DNA of 64,000 nt from Fragum whitleyi (taxonomy: Eukaryota > Mollusca > Bivalvia > Cardiida > Cardiidae): contig OX411554.1 of NCBI GenBank assembly GCA_948146395.1, positions 38,231,730-38,295,729 of the forward strand, in the 5' to 3' direction. This document shows positions 45,141 to 54,938 of the stretch, piece after piece. The position numbers and the translations under genes are program-made. Numbering within the stretch: position 1 is the first letter of the stretch; each line of letters opens with the position of its first letter. Under the pieces are notes generated by a model that did not search any database, was not told where the DNA came from, and was given only the letters and a program-made list of their open reading frames with translations.

Positions 45141-45494
45141 TGAATTGGGAGGAGTTTTGATGCTATCTCTCGCCCGCTACAATCGAAGCGACATGTATCA
45201 AAAAACGTTTCTAAAGGCGGCGTTTAACCCTAGTCAAACAAATAAATCGACCAAAAAACAGACTAAACAATTAAATGCTCAACCTCAAAATTCAATTGCA
45301 ATTGCTGAAAGAGACCGACATCTGCTTGGGCTGATCTCTGTTGTGAACGTATTGATCCTGAATTTTGGGCGGTCCTCTTTTGCCTCGACGCTTCACGATT
45401 ATTTGTTTGTCGTGAAGATCAATCAAGTTTTGATCTACATTTTTTGCGGTGAGTAGGACATTGACTTTGTGAACGGGTTGAAGGCTACATATGA
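45141..45494. other. No gene called; two overlapping ORFs
   Basis: A 106-codon plus-strand ORF and an 85-codon minus-strand ORF overlap. Neither shows motifs, a signal peptide or clear splice context. Confidence 0.35.
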
Positions 45495-45665
45495 TGCATG
45501 TCGAACGGTTTCCCCATTCGGAACACCAATAGGCTAATCTTACGTTCAAAAGCGGACCATTTAAAAATTACGGGAAACTGTGGAAAAACCTGATGACGTC
45601 ACTTGAAATGGCTTTAGTCCTCGAATTTTTGAGTGACAACTTTCGACGTCGCCAATGCTTAAAAC
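45495..45665 (-). repeat. Repeat family H, copy 3
   Basis: CCATTCGGAACACCAATAGG, GATGACGTCACTTGAAATGG and ACAACTTTCGACGTCGCCAA match the other H copies. Confidence 0.55.
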
Positions 45666-45878
45666 ACCTCTCCGATGGAAGTACTAGTATTTCTTACATT
45701 GTTTCCGGCTAACAAAATTCACCATTTTGTTGTTTACTTAACCAATTTTTATGCATCCGCAGTCTGTTGCAGTTAGCGGAAATGACCGAGGGATGTTAAC
45801 GAATGCGGTTTCCCCGCGACAATTAAAAAGAAAAAAATAATAAGAAATAACAAAACTAATTAACTAGACTGCCTCTCA

Positions 45879-46010
45879 GTGTGGCCGAGTGGCTAAAGCG
45901 CTGAATTTTGATGGTTCGAGTCATACCGCTACCGTGTTGAGTTTAAGTGCTAAACACTTAATTACTAGCCCCAGTCGATCCGGCTGTAGAATTGATTGAA
46001 TAGCAGTTGA
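45879..46010 (+). mobile_element. tRNA-Ser/Leu-like SINE or tRNA pseudogene
   Basis: GTGTGGCCGAGTGGCTAAAG holds an A-box and GATGGTTCGAGTCATACC a B-box, but the anticodon arm is collapsed and the acceptor stem does not pair, so it is not a working tRNA. The downstream body (CCAGTCGATCCGGCTGTAGA) suggests a SINE. Confidence 0.6.
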
Positions 46011-46237
46011 TTAAAGTTTATCTTTCTCTGTTTCACATTTACTCTCTCTGTGCCTCTTTCTCTAGGAAAAAGAAAAAAATTGTGCCTTTGAATAGACAAA
46101 ATCATTAATTGTATCAAATTGTTTAACCATTCTTGCGGCCATCTTGGATGACAATTCGAGTATCTTGATTTGCTATTTGGCAGCGATGCGAGGACTAGAT
46201 AATCTTTTGAACACAAAACACCAAAAACAATTTATAT

Positions 46238-46604
46238 AGTTATCAATATTATACAATTGACAAGATTGAATGATTTTAGAATAAAATTGAATGCATGTGT
46301 GCAGCGATTTTTGGATGAGTTAAAGGGAGGTAATCCAAAATCGCTACTTTTGGTAAGGATGAACATAATTAGCTACATTTTTTACCCCCCTTTAAAAGAA
46401 TAAGCGTACAAGTTCTATAGTTAGCTTCCCATTTCTTCAAGAACCAAACATACGCTGATAATTTCATTTATGTCAGTGAACTCGCGATTTTATTTTGCTA
46501 TATTCCTTTTGAATATTGTTGTTGATCTCATATTTGAGTGATTTTGAGCGTTTTAGAATGGTTTGATTGATCAATGACTGTTTGGAATGAATGGATAGGG
46601 CGCT
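46238..46604 (+). mobile_element. MITE-A1, right end lost
   Basis: TATCAATATTATACAATTGACAAG at the left, hairpin ATCGCTACTTTTGGT...ATAATTAGCTAC, stops after GGAATGAATGGATAGGGCGC. Confidence 0.75.
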
Positions 46605-46649
46605 GTATCACAAAAAAAAGTATTAGTTGAAAAATCGCCGTTTGCCGGT

Positions 46650-47379
46650 CTATCGCTCAGTACTCCATTAATTTCAAACACTTTTCCCAATCCCTCAAAA
46701 ACACCTCAAAGTTATTCATAACTACTTCGAAATCGTTTATAAATGATCGCCATTTCAATCAAATCGATCAAATAACTGTATACATTAATGAGGGATATCG
46801 GTTGGTTATCTCCCTTGAAATACTCCCAAAGGAGGAAGGGTCCAAATCAGTGGTTACCTTGGGGGTTATCCTTATTTTCTTTGCACTGTAAGATTTTAAT
46901 ATAAGCTCTAAATCAAATATTGCGCAATTTATAAGATAGTTTTGATGTAAAATTAATATTTATTTTCTTCTTTGCTATTGAAAACTGTATCCTAAATACG
47001 AATTACATAAATAAGTATTTTGTATTTACAAAAATAAAATTGGCAACTTCCCCAAAGAAACTATAGATAAAATCAAAGGAAAATTTGTAAAAGGACCGCT
47101 AACGATTTTGGAACACCTCTGATTTAATCCAGAGAATAAACAAGGGAAATAACATACCGAAGTCTCCCATTGGCGGGTGTTGATATTACAATCGTCTGAT
47201 TTGTCTATGAAGACACAAAATTATAAAATTATGCAGATTTTATTAAAGAGGGGTAAAATGTTTACGCTAATTTTGTCCAACAAAATTGGACAAAATTAGC
47301 GATTATATTTTAACTCCCTTGAAAATAATTCAAAACTCACTTATCACACTCCTTAAATTTCATTCTTTCAACATTAAAC
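46650..47379 (-). mobile_element. MITE-A2 in two pieces
   Basis: 46650-46775 holds the distal A2 part (AATCGTTTATAAATGATCGC, TCAAATCGATCAAATAA) and 47175-47375 the hairpin part (AATTTTGTCCAACAAAATTGG-ACAAAATTAGCG, CATTCTTTCA). About 400 bases of unrelated AT-rich DNA separate them. The right end is cut by element Q2. Confidence 0.65.
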
Positions 47380-48386
47380 TAGAAAGCCATGAATGGCTTG
47401 AGTCGCTCCACAGGCTTGAAATTCTTGTGATAGAAAATAAAAGTTTTGAATAGATTGTTAGATATTTTGGGTTCTACTGCTGTTGAAAATGATTTTCAAA
47501 GTTTCCACTATATAACATAAAGAGAAATAACCTCTGCCCATAAAAGACATATTTTTCATCCAATCATGATAATCTTTTGGAGACTGATAAAGGGTCACTC
47601 AAGAATCATACCAATGAAGTTAGTTTGATATCCATCAGTGACATTCTGAGAAAATAATTTTCAAAGTTTATACTATAAAACATATAGAGAAATGGCCTCC
47701 GCCCATATAACACATATTTTTCAACCTATCACAATAATTTTTGGTAGTCTGATAAAAGGTCACTCAAGGATCATTTCAGTGAAATTTGGCTTATATCAAT
47801 CAATTACATTCAGAGAAAAAGATATTCAAAGTTTCCACTATATAACATATAGAGAAATGACCTCCGCCCATAAAATGCATATTTTTTAACTGATAAAGGG
47901 TCCCTCAAGGATCATTACAGTGAAATTTGGTTGATATCCATTGGCTAGATTCTGAGAAAATGATATTCAAAGTTTCCACTATATAACATATAGAGAAATG
48001 ACCTCCGCCCATAAAATACATATTTTTCATCCGATCACAATAAATTTTAGTAGACTGATCAAGAGGTACCCAAGGATCATTCATGTAAAATTTAATTGGT
48101 ATCCATCAATTAGAATCTGTGAAAACTCACTTTTTACCATATTTGGAAATTAGACACGCCCATTTAATCCATGTTTTTTATTGCATCAAAATTTCTTAAA
48201 CAACTTTGAAAGAGGGTCACCCAAGGATCATTCCTGTAAAGTTTGGTTGAAATTCATCCAGTAGTTTCTGAGGAGAAGATTTTTAGAGAAAAAGTTTACG
48301 ACCGGACGCACGGACGGACGGACGGACGCACGACGGACACAACGCCATGACAATAGGCCCAGTGGCCTTCGGCCAGTGGAGCTAAA
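47380..48386 (-). mobile_element. Hairpin-ended element with 165-bp tandem-repeat core, Q2
   Basis: Starts CTAGAAAGCCATGAATGGCT and GAGTCGCTCC; ends with GGACGGACGGACG and GGCCCAGTGGCCTTCGGCCAGTGGAGCTAA. Core units carry AAGTTTCCACTATATAACAT and GGGTCACTCAAGGATCATT. Inverted sister of Q1. Confidence 0.85.
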
Positions 48387-48558
48387 AATCATCCACCTTC
48401 TCTATTACACATTGTTTCTCACTGTATATTACTTTTTAGGTTGGAGGAGTGGCCAGCACGTGGATATCTTATGAGAGATCGCCAGCATTCACTGTGACAC
48501 ATTTTCGTCGGAAGTCTCATTTTAACCTTGACTTCCCGTTACAGACAGGGAAAAAATG

Positions 48559-48984
48559 CAGTTAATTTCATCGTGAAATTGTTCTTCAATCAAAACCATA
48601 ATAAATCGCTCAACCAGCCCTCAATCGTTCCAAACACTCACTCAAACCATTCAAAAACGCCCAAACCAATTGGTAAATATAGAATCAACAACGTCATTCA
48701 AAATAAAATTTTGATAGGGAAAAATGGCGATTTCACCAACATAATTCAAATAGTAAGCGTCTAATAGGGTCTTGAAGAAATGGGAAGCTATCTATAGAAC
48801 TTGTATGCATATTTTATTACAGGAAGTAATCAATATCGCCAATTTGTTCATCCTGATCAAAATTTGCGATTTCGGATTACCTCCCATTTAATTCACCAAA
48901 AACTCGCTCCACACACCCAATCAATTTCATTCCTTAACTATTCCAAAATCATTCACCTTGTCAATTTCACGATGTAACTAACTG
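48559..48984 (-). mobile_element. MITE-A1 copy
   Basis: CAGTTAATTTCATCGTGAAA to TTTCACGATGTAACTAACTG|TA. Hairpin CAATTTGTTCATCCTGATCAAA; the left arm is shortened to ACAGGAAGTAATC. Confidence 0.85.
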
Positions 48985-48997
48985 TAAACAAATGATT

Positions 48998-49085
48998 GTA
49001 ACCCGTCACGTGAAAATGGACCATACGCATATGTGTAGAGCGTAAAGTATCGATTCTGGTCTGGCGGAACCCTCGCATTTGGACC
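48998..49085 (+). mobile_element. MITE-C fragment
   Basis: GTAACCCGTCACGTGAAAATGGACC and GAGCGTAAAGTATCG match the left half of MITE-C. Confidence 0.6.
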
Positions 49086-49100
49086 ATTTACTGAATACTC

Positions 49101-49470
49101 TTGAAAACACCGTGAATTTGACACGGTGAATGATTATGGGATAATTTTGGAATGAAATTGAATGAATACTTTGTGTGAGTATTGAGATAAATTAAAGGGG
49201 GTAATGAACAAAATTAGCCATATTCATAACCCCTTTTAATAGAATAAGCTTACACGTTCTAGAAGTAACTTCCTATTTCTTCAAGTACCAATCAGACGCT
49301 TACACTTTCAAATATGTCAACGAAATCATGAAGTTTAGGCTATTTTATTCCTAATGCAGTTGTTGATCTTATATTTTCAAGTGATTTTGGAGCGTTTTTG
49401 AATGGCTTGAGTGAATGTTTGATATGAATAAATGGAACGCTAAGTGAGCGATTTAGAATGTTTTTGATTC
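49101..49470 (+). mobile_element. MITE-A1 copy, left hairpin arm deleted
   Basis: GAAAACACCGTGAATTTGAC at the left; AAAGGGGGTAAT joins directly to GAACAAAATTAGCCAT, removing the left arm. Right end worn after GAATGTTTTTGATTC. Confidence 0.75.
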
Positions 49471-50125
49471 ATTAATTTTGATGAAAACCAGGGTAAATTT
49501 GTCTTGAGGATGAATTAATTGTAAATAAAATGACAGCTAAATGAAGGACTTTATTATTATCATTGTTATATTATGGTCACAGAAGCGTGTGTAAAGTTTT
49601 CAAACAGAAGCCTGGTAGGAACAGAGATTCGACACTGTTGCACGCAAAACCTTACTCAACGCAATACTTCGTCGCCGACGCCCGAGTGACCGGAATAGCT
49701 CCCTTTTCTACGAGTAGTCTAGCTAAAGAGGGAGAACACGCATGTAAGAAAGAAAACAAAAACAGAAGGATTTCCCGATAAGGATAAAAATATCTCGCTG
49801 TCATGATTTCTTTATCTAGATTGACCATTCTACCTACCTGTAGAGGGGCCTATGAAAAACGTAATCTAATTGACCTCCAATGGAACCCATTTCTTTTCCC
49901 AAATACTTTATTTTTGCACCAACAGATTGTCGTTTTTACGTGACTGGTCACATTTTTATTTTCCGTCGATTCGTGTCTCATCAGCGTGTTACACGCCAAG
50001 CAAGTTGACGTCTGATAGACCGCAGATGTTGTTCAGAGATATTGAAAAAATAGAAAAAAATAAATCATCTTACAGGGTCGCTTGATTTATTACCAATTAT
50101 TCCATAAAACGTTCAGATCGATGCG
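49471..50125. other. Upstream region of the peptide gene, no other gene seen
   Basis: Two ORFs of 71-72 codons without motifs. No MITE insertion lies between 49471 and the TATA box, in contrast with the repeat-filled intron. Confidence 0.45.
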
Positions 50126-50133
50126 TATATAAG
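50126..50133 (+). promoter_or_regulatory. TATA box of the cysteine-rich peptide gene
   Basis: TATATAAG lies 49 bases before the ATG at 50182. A pyrimidine-rich stretch with TCATCA near 50156 is at the right distance for an initiator, giving a predicted 5' UTR of about 25 bases. No clear NF-kB-type site was found in the 200 bases upstream. Promoter function is inferred from motif and spacing only. Confidence 0.6.
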
Positions 50134-50181
50134 AGAAATCGATTGTTGTCCTTTTCATCATTTCGAAAGAAAATCGTTACC

Positions 50182-50251
50182 ATGGATACCAAGATAATTG
50201 CTTTGCTGTTGGTATGTTTGGTCGGGGCTGTGCTAATCGACAACGCAGAAG
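50182..50251 (+). CDS. Cysteine-rich cationic peptide gene, exon 1 (signal peptide)
   Basis: This first coding exon gives 23 codons plus one base. The start has a strong context (A at -3, G at +4: ACCATGG). It encodes MDTKIIALLLVCLVGAVL followed by IDNAE: a charged N-terminus, a hydrophobic core at about residues 5-18, and small or polar residues before the predicted cleavage site. The exon ends G|GTTAGT, a good splice donor, in phase 1. Joined to exon 2 at 51584, the split codon becomes GCC (Ala), giving an ...AEA end to the signal peptide, a normal signal-peptidase site just before the mature peptide. The exon has no continuous ORF beyond the donor, so it is easily missed by ORF scanning. 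Confidence 0.8.
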
Positions 50252-50398
50252 GTTAGTTCTAATAATTGTATCTTACTTTATATTTTATTATATATTTGTT
50301 AATGAACATGAAGAAATATGGTACTTTAAAAGAATAATTGTTTGTTCCATTGAGTGAACAACAAAAGCAAAATTTTCACTTCATCATTGTCGAGATAT

Positions 50399-50640
50399 TT
50401 GACCCGTCACGCAAAAAGGGACCGTCTGGGTAGTGGGTAAAGTGTCGACCCTTGTCAGACTGCACAGACTGACTAGGGTGGAAACTTATCGCAATGTGCT
50501 TATTTTCTTGAATCTAGAATGTTCAATCTACCTTCCAGTGAAAAAAGTTTTGAAATGCGACATCTGGTTGACTAATGCTGGACACAATCTCTTTTTTAGA
50601 TATTTAATTTAAAGAGTTCCCAGATGCGTGACGGGCCACA
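50399..50640. mobile_element. MITE-C copy in the peptide-gene intron
   Basis: TTGACCCGTCACGCAAAAAGGGACC to GAGTTCCCAGATGCGTGACGGGCCACA. Inner hairpin GTCAGACTGCACAGACTGAC. The right end has lost the TGGTCCCTTTT block. Confidence 0.85.
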
Positions 50641-50690
50641 TATATATTTTTTGTTCACTGAATGTTTTAATACATGTCCCCATACTATTA

Positions 50691-51059
50691 CAGTTAACAA
50701 CATCGTGAAATTGACAATTATCTTGATCAAAACTACACAAAATCACTCGCTCAGCGCTCCTTCTATTCATTCCAAGCAACATTAAATGCAAATCGATCAA
50801 TTTATTCTGAGATTTTATTGGCTTGCGTGGATTTCAAAGTGTCTGATTATTCCACAAAGACTCACAAATAGCAAAGTACGGGTATTTTGTTAAAGGAAAG
50901 TAATAAATATCGCTAATTTTGTTCATTTTGAACAAAGTTAGCGACACTGGATTACCCCCTTTGAATTTCACTCAAAACTCACTCCACACACTCATTCAAT
51001 TTCGTTCCAAAGTCATTCAAATATCAATCATCTTGTCAATTTCACAATTTTCTTAACTG
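50691..51059 (-). mobile_element. MITE-A2 copy in the peptide-gene intron
   Basis: TA-side start CAGTTAACAACATCGTGAAA to TTTCACAATTTTCTTAACTG|TA. Hairpin ATCGCTAATTTTGTTCATTT/TGAACAAAGTTAGCGA. A 55-base interior part (CTCACTCAAATC...AAACGATC) is missing. Confidence 0.9.
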
Positions 51060-51293
51060 TAAATGTTCGCCACTGTTAGATATATCAAATATGCTTGCCT
51101 ATGACGTTTTTAACGAGTTTGAATCTTCTTGAAATTTTCACTTGTAAGACGGTGAAGAAATCACCAAGTTATAATTGACTGTTATTTTCGACGAATTTCT
51201 AGAACTTTGTCATATTATGAATAAAATATCAAACTTGAGTTCATTGACCTTGGTTTGGCATGATCAGCCCTGACATATGTGCATCTGGTCTCG

Positions 51294-51365
51294 ACAATTA
51301 TCAATTCCCCGAACCTCGTTAGATTTTTTTCATACAATACACTATGTGCGTATTATATATATTTT
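51294..51365. mobile_element. MITE-K half element in the peptide-gene intron
   Basis: CTCGACAATTATCAATTCCC, AACCTCGTTAGAT and CATACAATACACTATGTGCG match the right half of 4501-4655. Confidence 0.65.
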
Positions 51366-51498
51366 GTGATCAACCAAATATTACATTTTTATCTATTTAT
51401 CAAATAATTACATCAAAGGCGTGTGAAGCCAAAGTTTTATTTTCTTCACGTATTTATACTTTTGCCGGGCCGGCGTGTGCCGGATTCTTCTTTTCTGC

Positions 51499-51502
<4 letters not shown>

Positions 51503-51562
<60 letters not shown>
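51503..51562. repeat. (TA)30 microsatellite
   Basis: Sixty uninterrupted bases of TA, ending 21 bases before the exon 2 acceptor. Confidence 0.95.
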
Positions 51563-51565
<3 letters not shown>

Positions 51566-51583
51566 GCATTGTTTCTGTTCCAG

Positions 51584-51702
51584 CCTTCTCGAAATGTTTC
51601 TGTGCTAAATGGTGTCACCCCAAGTTTCACTATATCGCCGGTAGGTGTCCGAAATGGTTCTGGCCCAGAATATACAGATGTTGTCCCAGACGGTATGGAT
51701 AG
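51584..51702 (+). CDS. Cysteine-rich cationic secreted peptide, exon 2 (mature peptide, probable antimicrobial)
   Basis: Exon 2 encodes the entire mature peptide and the TAG stop. With exon 1 the precursor is 62 residues (24 signal, 38 mature). The mature peptide has Cys at 4, 6, 10, 21, 32 and 33 (C-X1-C-X3-C-X10-C-X10-CC), four Lys, five Arg, no Asp or Glu (about +9) and ten aromatic residues, including WFW after the fourth Cys. The end, CCPRRYG, leaves a final Gly that could donate a C-terminal amide. Beta-defensins and the C-terminal domain of big defensins also have C2-X3-5-C3, a G-x-C4 step and a terminal CC; here C1-C2 is shorter and C4-C5 longer. Known family features suggest a secreted host-defence peptide with three disulfides; a venom-like or other cysteine-rich role cannot be excluded. 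I do not recognise the exact family. No paralogue was seen in the window. Confidence 0.78.
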
Positions 51703-51756
51703 ACACGAGCCGGGGTATTTTATCAGGTATTCGTCATCTTTATTTTCTTATATTAG

Positions 51757-51762
51757 ATTAAA
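51757..51762 (+). terminator. Candidate proximal poly(A) signal (ATTAAA)
   Basis: ATTAAA lies 55 bases after the stop codon of the peptide gene and is followed by a GT-rich stretch (AAGTTCTGTCT). It is the common variant of AATAAA. A canonical AATAAA occurs only at 52424, beyond an inserted hairpin MITE, so the short 3' UTR is the simpler model. cDNA would decide. Confidence 0.35.
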
Positions 51763-52240
51763 AGTTCTGTCTACCAATTTATTCCGACAGAGCTAACTTG
51801 TGGTTCTCAAATTAAAACTCAAATTCTTATATTAGTTTAAGAAATACAGTTATAGGAATGTCACCAAGAACATACATACAACAAGCATTAAAAGACAGAA
51901 CTTATCAAAAGGTATATATCAGATGGGTATTTAATCTATGAACCGATATTAAATACCTGCATGCATATAAAAAGCCAGAGACAAATCCTGAGAGTTAAAT
52001 TCAAAATCATCGCAACCAGAGCTTGAAGAAAGCTGTTATTGCTACTCTTCAGAATTAAAATGACAATACCTGCCCAAAGTCAATCTTTTTTATATAACTA
52101 ATTTATGGTACTGGTATCTATGACCATTTATAAAGGTAACGATGAACCCCAAATCATTCATATCTTATAATATGTATAATTCAATGCTAATTAACGCACA
52201 AGTCTGATGCCATGAAGTGTCTCGATGAAAAAAAAAAAAC
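51763..52240. other. Downstream of the peptide gene; no further exon seen
   Basis: AT-rich. CAG|GTATTC at 51726 could act as a donor for a 3'-UTR intron, but no coding exon follows. Confidence 0.4.
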
Positions 52241-52374
52241 AGCCCTGCGTTCAGGATTACAAAACAGTGTGAACAGTTTTCCAGTTATACCCCGCTTTGC
52301 ACGCATGTGCACTTACAAAGCGGGGTATAATTGTAAAACTGTTTGCACTGTTTTGTAATCCTGAACGCAGGGCT
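52241..52374. mobile_element. MITE-D hairpin element, copy 4 (best preserved)
   Basis: AGCCCTGCGTTCAGGATTAC...TATACCCCGCTTTG pairs with CAAAGCGGGGTATAA...GTAATCCTGAACGCAGGGCT around a short centre. Nearly perfect over 60-bp arms. Confidence 0.9.
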
Positions 52375-52423
52375 GGTTCTTGGTATATGCAAATGCGAAT
52401 TAATTATGTTTTATACCATGCCT

Positions 52424-52429
52424 AATAAA
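52424..52429 (+). terminator. Candidate distal poly(A) signal (AATAAA)
   Basis: AATAAA is followed by GCTTTGTATCTG. It is the first canonical signal downstream of the peptide gene, 722 bases after the stop. If used, the 3' UTR would contain the MITE-D hairpin at 52241-52374. Confidence 0.25.
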
Positions 52430-52496
52430 AGCTTTGTATCTGAATAGTCGTACTGATTGAAGGCGTTGACCTTGCCTGGCGACATTGTCCTTGATA

Positions 52497-52933
52497 CAGT
52501 TAAAAACATCGTGAAATTGACAATGGGAATGCTTTTGGAATGATCTATGAATGAAATTGAATGAGTGTGTGGAGCGAGTTTTGAGTGAAATTTAAGGGAG
52601 GTAATACAATATCGCTAATTTTGTGCAAGCTGAACAAAATTAGCGACATTTGTTACCTCCCTTTAATAAAATATGCGTACTTTTCTGTTTATGTGTCTTC
52701 GTGCACCAACCCGACACTTTAAAATCATCACAAGCCAACACAATTGTAGAATAATTTGATCGATTTGAATTAAATATAAGTCCTATTGAAAAAATTCGAA
52801 ATGTTTCCAAATGATTTCAGAACGTTTTTGAACGATTTGAGTCAGTCTTTGGAATGAATGAATGGAGCGCTGAGTGAACGAAATAGAACGATTTTGATCG
52901 GAACGAGTGTCAATTTCATGATGTATTTAGCTG
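52497..52933 (+). mobile_element. MITE-A2 copy, complete
   Basis: TA|CAGTTAAAAACATCGTGAAA to TTTCATGATGTATTTAGCTG|TA. Intact hairpin ATCGCTAATTTTGTGCAAGC/TGAACAAAATTAGCGA. Good A2 reference copy. Confidence 0.9.
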
Positions 52934-53515
52934 TATACGTAGATATGCATCATAGAAAAGTATTCGTTTTGTTTATTTCCGATTATTTATCGTCGCCACC
53001 GCAGCATATGCTCATATAATTGACGCCCCCAGAAGACGTTTAGTTTTTACAGGGGATAGTGCAATGATACAGGACAAAATTTGACATGACATACACCGCC
53101 AACGCTTGGCTACAGGTGCTAAATGATGCAAAAAAAAGGAGGGGGTGGGAAAAAGCGTCATAATTCTCACAATCCTCAAGAGTCACCCCTTTAATAGTCT
53201 AGATGGTCCTTGTGATGGTAAAACATATTCCTAGTTTCCAGAAATTCACTTAAAGCAACAACTCGGCTTTGCCTGTGTAACCGCAGTCTGAACTGACTCT
53301 TCTTGTTACACACTGTTGAATAGTAAAGGTCACAAATTCGCTTCAAACTAATTGTGATGTAACTGTTTAGAATTTTGAATGTAATCATTTCATTGGCTTA
53401 TTTTTTAATAAAAGTTATGTACATCATTACTCTTGCATTCCGAATGGTTACATATTTGGTGTCACCAAAAGAGTAAATGAGTACGCAGATGTTTTGAAAG
53501 CTTCCACGGAAAGTA
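52934..53515. other. No gene recognised
   Basis: A short GGAGGGGGTGGG patch near 53140; ORFs lack motifs. Confidence 0.4.
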
Positions 53516-53936
53516 CAATTAAAAACATCGTGAAATTCACAAGGTGAACTATTATGGAATGACTTCGGAGTGATATTAATGAGTGTGTAGAGCGACTTTT
53601 GACTGAAATTAAAGGGAAGTAATCCAATGTCGCTTATTTTGTTCAGGGTGAACAAAATTATCGATATTGATTACCTCCCTTTAATAAAATATGCATACAA
53701 GTTCTATAGATAGCTATAGAAACCTAAAAGACGCTTACAACATGAATTATGTAAGTGGAATCGCGATTTTTCTCAATCCAAATTAATTTTGAATGACGTG
53801 GTTGATTCTATATTTTTCAAACGGTTTGAGCGCTTTAGAATGGTTTGATGGAGTGTTTCGAATTAATGAATGGAGCGCTGAGTGAGCGTTTTCGAATGCT
53901 TTTTATTGAGGCGAATGTCAATTTCATGATGTAGCA
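53516..53936 (+). mobile_element. MITE-A1 copy
   Basis: TA|CAATTAAAAACATCGTGAAA to TTTCATGATGTAGCATTTA. Hairpin GTCGCTTATTTTGTTCAGGG/TGAACAAAATTATCGAT. Confidence 0.85.
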
Positions 53937-54041
53937 TTTAATATAAGTCATACATAAAAACTTTATATCATTTTATAGATAGATCTTTTTTTCTTCGAAT
54001 ATTGATTTATAAGATATGAAGAGAGCATTCTTTTATTTATT

Positions 54042-54296
54042 GGAGGTATAAAACTAAAATCCAAATCATACTTTTGTATGAATCCACTTAAACGTTTCTC
54101 CCACCTTTGCGTATCGACCCGCGTAAGCGTGGTGTATCACGACAAGAAAGACACGCCGTGACAACGTAGCAGGAACGCGGGTTTACGTAGCGCATACGCC
54201 TCGATACGTAGCATGATCTCCTCGAACGCCAAGGGTCGACGTATTTCTTATAGTGTATTAATAAAGTGTGATAAGGTTTTTTAGTTTCCTACCTCC
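54042..54296. mobile_element. MITE-F, full-length, CpG-rich centre
   Basis: GGAGGTATAAAACTAAAATCC and GGTTTTTTAGTTTCCTACCTCC are terminal inverted repeats. The centre (54105-54245) is unusually rich in CG (GCGTATCGACCCGCGTAAGC, GGTCGACG). Confidence 0.8.
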
Positions 54297-54593
54297 TTGA
54301 AATCAACAATTACCCCCATCAATTCTTAGGAGGAACTGTTGAAATGTTGAAGATAGTATGTGTCTTTTCAGGAAGAATAACTTGAAGTCAAACCAAGCCT
54401 GCATAATCGACCAGATTTTCTATTTCACTCGTTTTACTGTTTAATATATATTGTAAAACGGCTTACGAAGAAAAAATATTGAAAAATAAAGCCATTTCTT
54501 TTCATTTTTGTGCTTTGTGTTGACGGATTTACGGTGTTTAGTTTGTTATTCGAGATAAATCGTCTTCCCTGGACACTGCTCGCGTTGTCAAGA

Positions 54594-54938
54594 ATAGTTA
54601 TCCACATCGTAAAATTGACAAGATGAATGATTTTGAAATGAAATCGAATGAGTGTGAATAGAGAGATTTGAGTGAAGTTAAAGGGAAGTAATCTAATACC
54701 GCTAATTTTGTTCAGGATGATCAAAATGAGCGATATATTACCTCCCTTCAATAAAATATGCATATATATTCTATAAATAGCTTCTCATTTCTTCAAGATC
54801 CCTATATTTTAATTATGTCAGTGAAATAGCGATTTCTTTCTATTTATTTTCATTTTGAATGTATCTGTCGATGTTTTTATTGTTATCATTTTGTGATATA
54901 TGTGAGTGATTGAAATGAATGAAAGAAGCGCCGAGTGA
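54594..54938 (+). mobile_element. MITE-A1, right end lost
   Basis: AGTTATCCACATCGTAAAAT; hairpin ACCGCTAATTTTGTTCAGGATGATCAAAA; ends near GAAAGAAGCGCCGAGTGAGC. Confidence 0.8.

Larger units (their letters stand above)
50252..51583 (+). other. Intron of the cysteine-rich peptide gene
   Basis: A phase-1 intron of 1332 bp runs from GTTAGT to a pyrimidine-rich acceptor (TTTCTGTTCCAG). It has collected a MITE-C copy (50399-50640), a MITE-A2 copy (50691-51059), half of a palindromic MITE-K (51294-51365) and a (TA)30 microsatellite ending about 20 bases before the acceptor. Both splice sites and the reading frame are intact despite this load. Confidence 0.75.

Noticed and set aside
45136..45549. 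Overlapping ORFs of 106 and 85 codons
   Set aside because: They overlap on opposite strands and lack motifs; part of the minus-strand ORF lies in repeat family H.
45879..45960. tRNA-Ser/Leu gene
   Set aside because: A-box and B-box are present, but the anticodon arm is collapsed and the acceptor stem does not pair.
51475..51702. Single-exon ORF of 75 codons reading through (TA)n
   Set aside because: Its first half is Tyr-Ile translated from the microsatellite; splicing from 50251 to 51584 gives a proper signal peptide in the same frame, so only the part after 51583 is coding.
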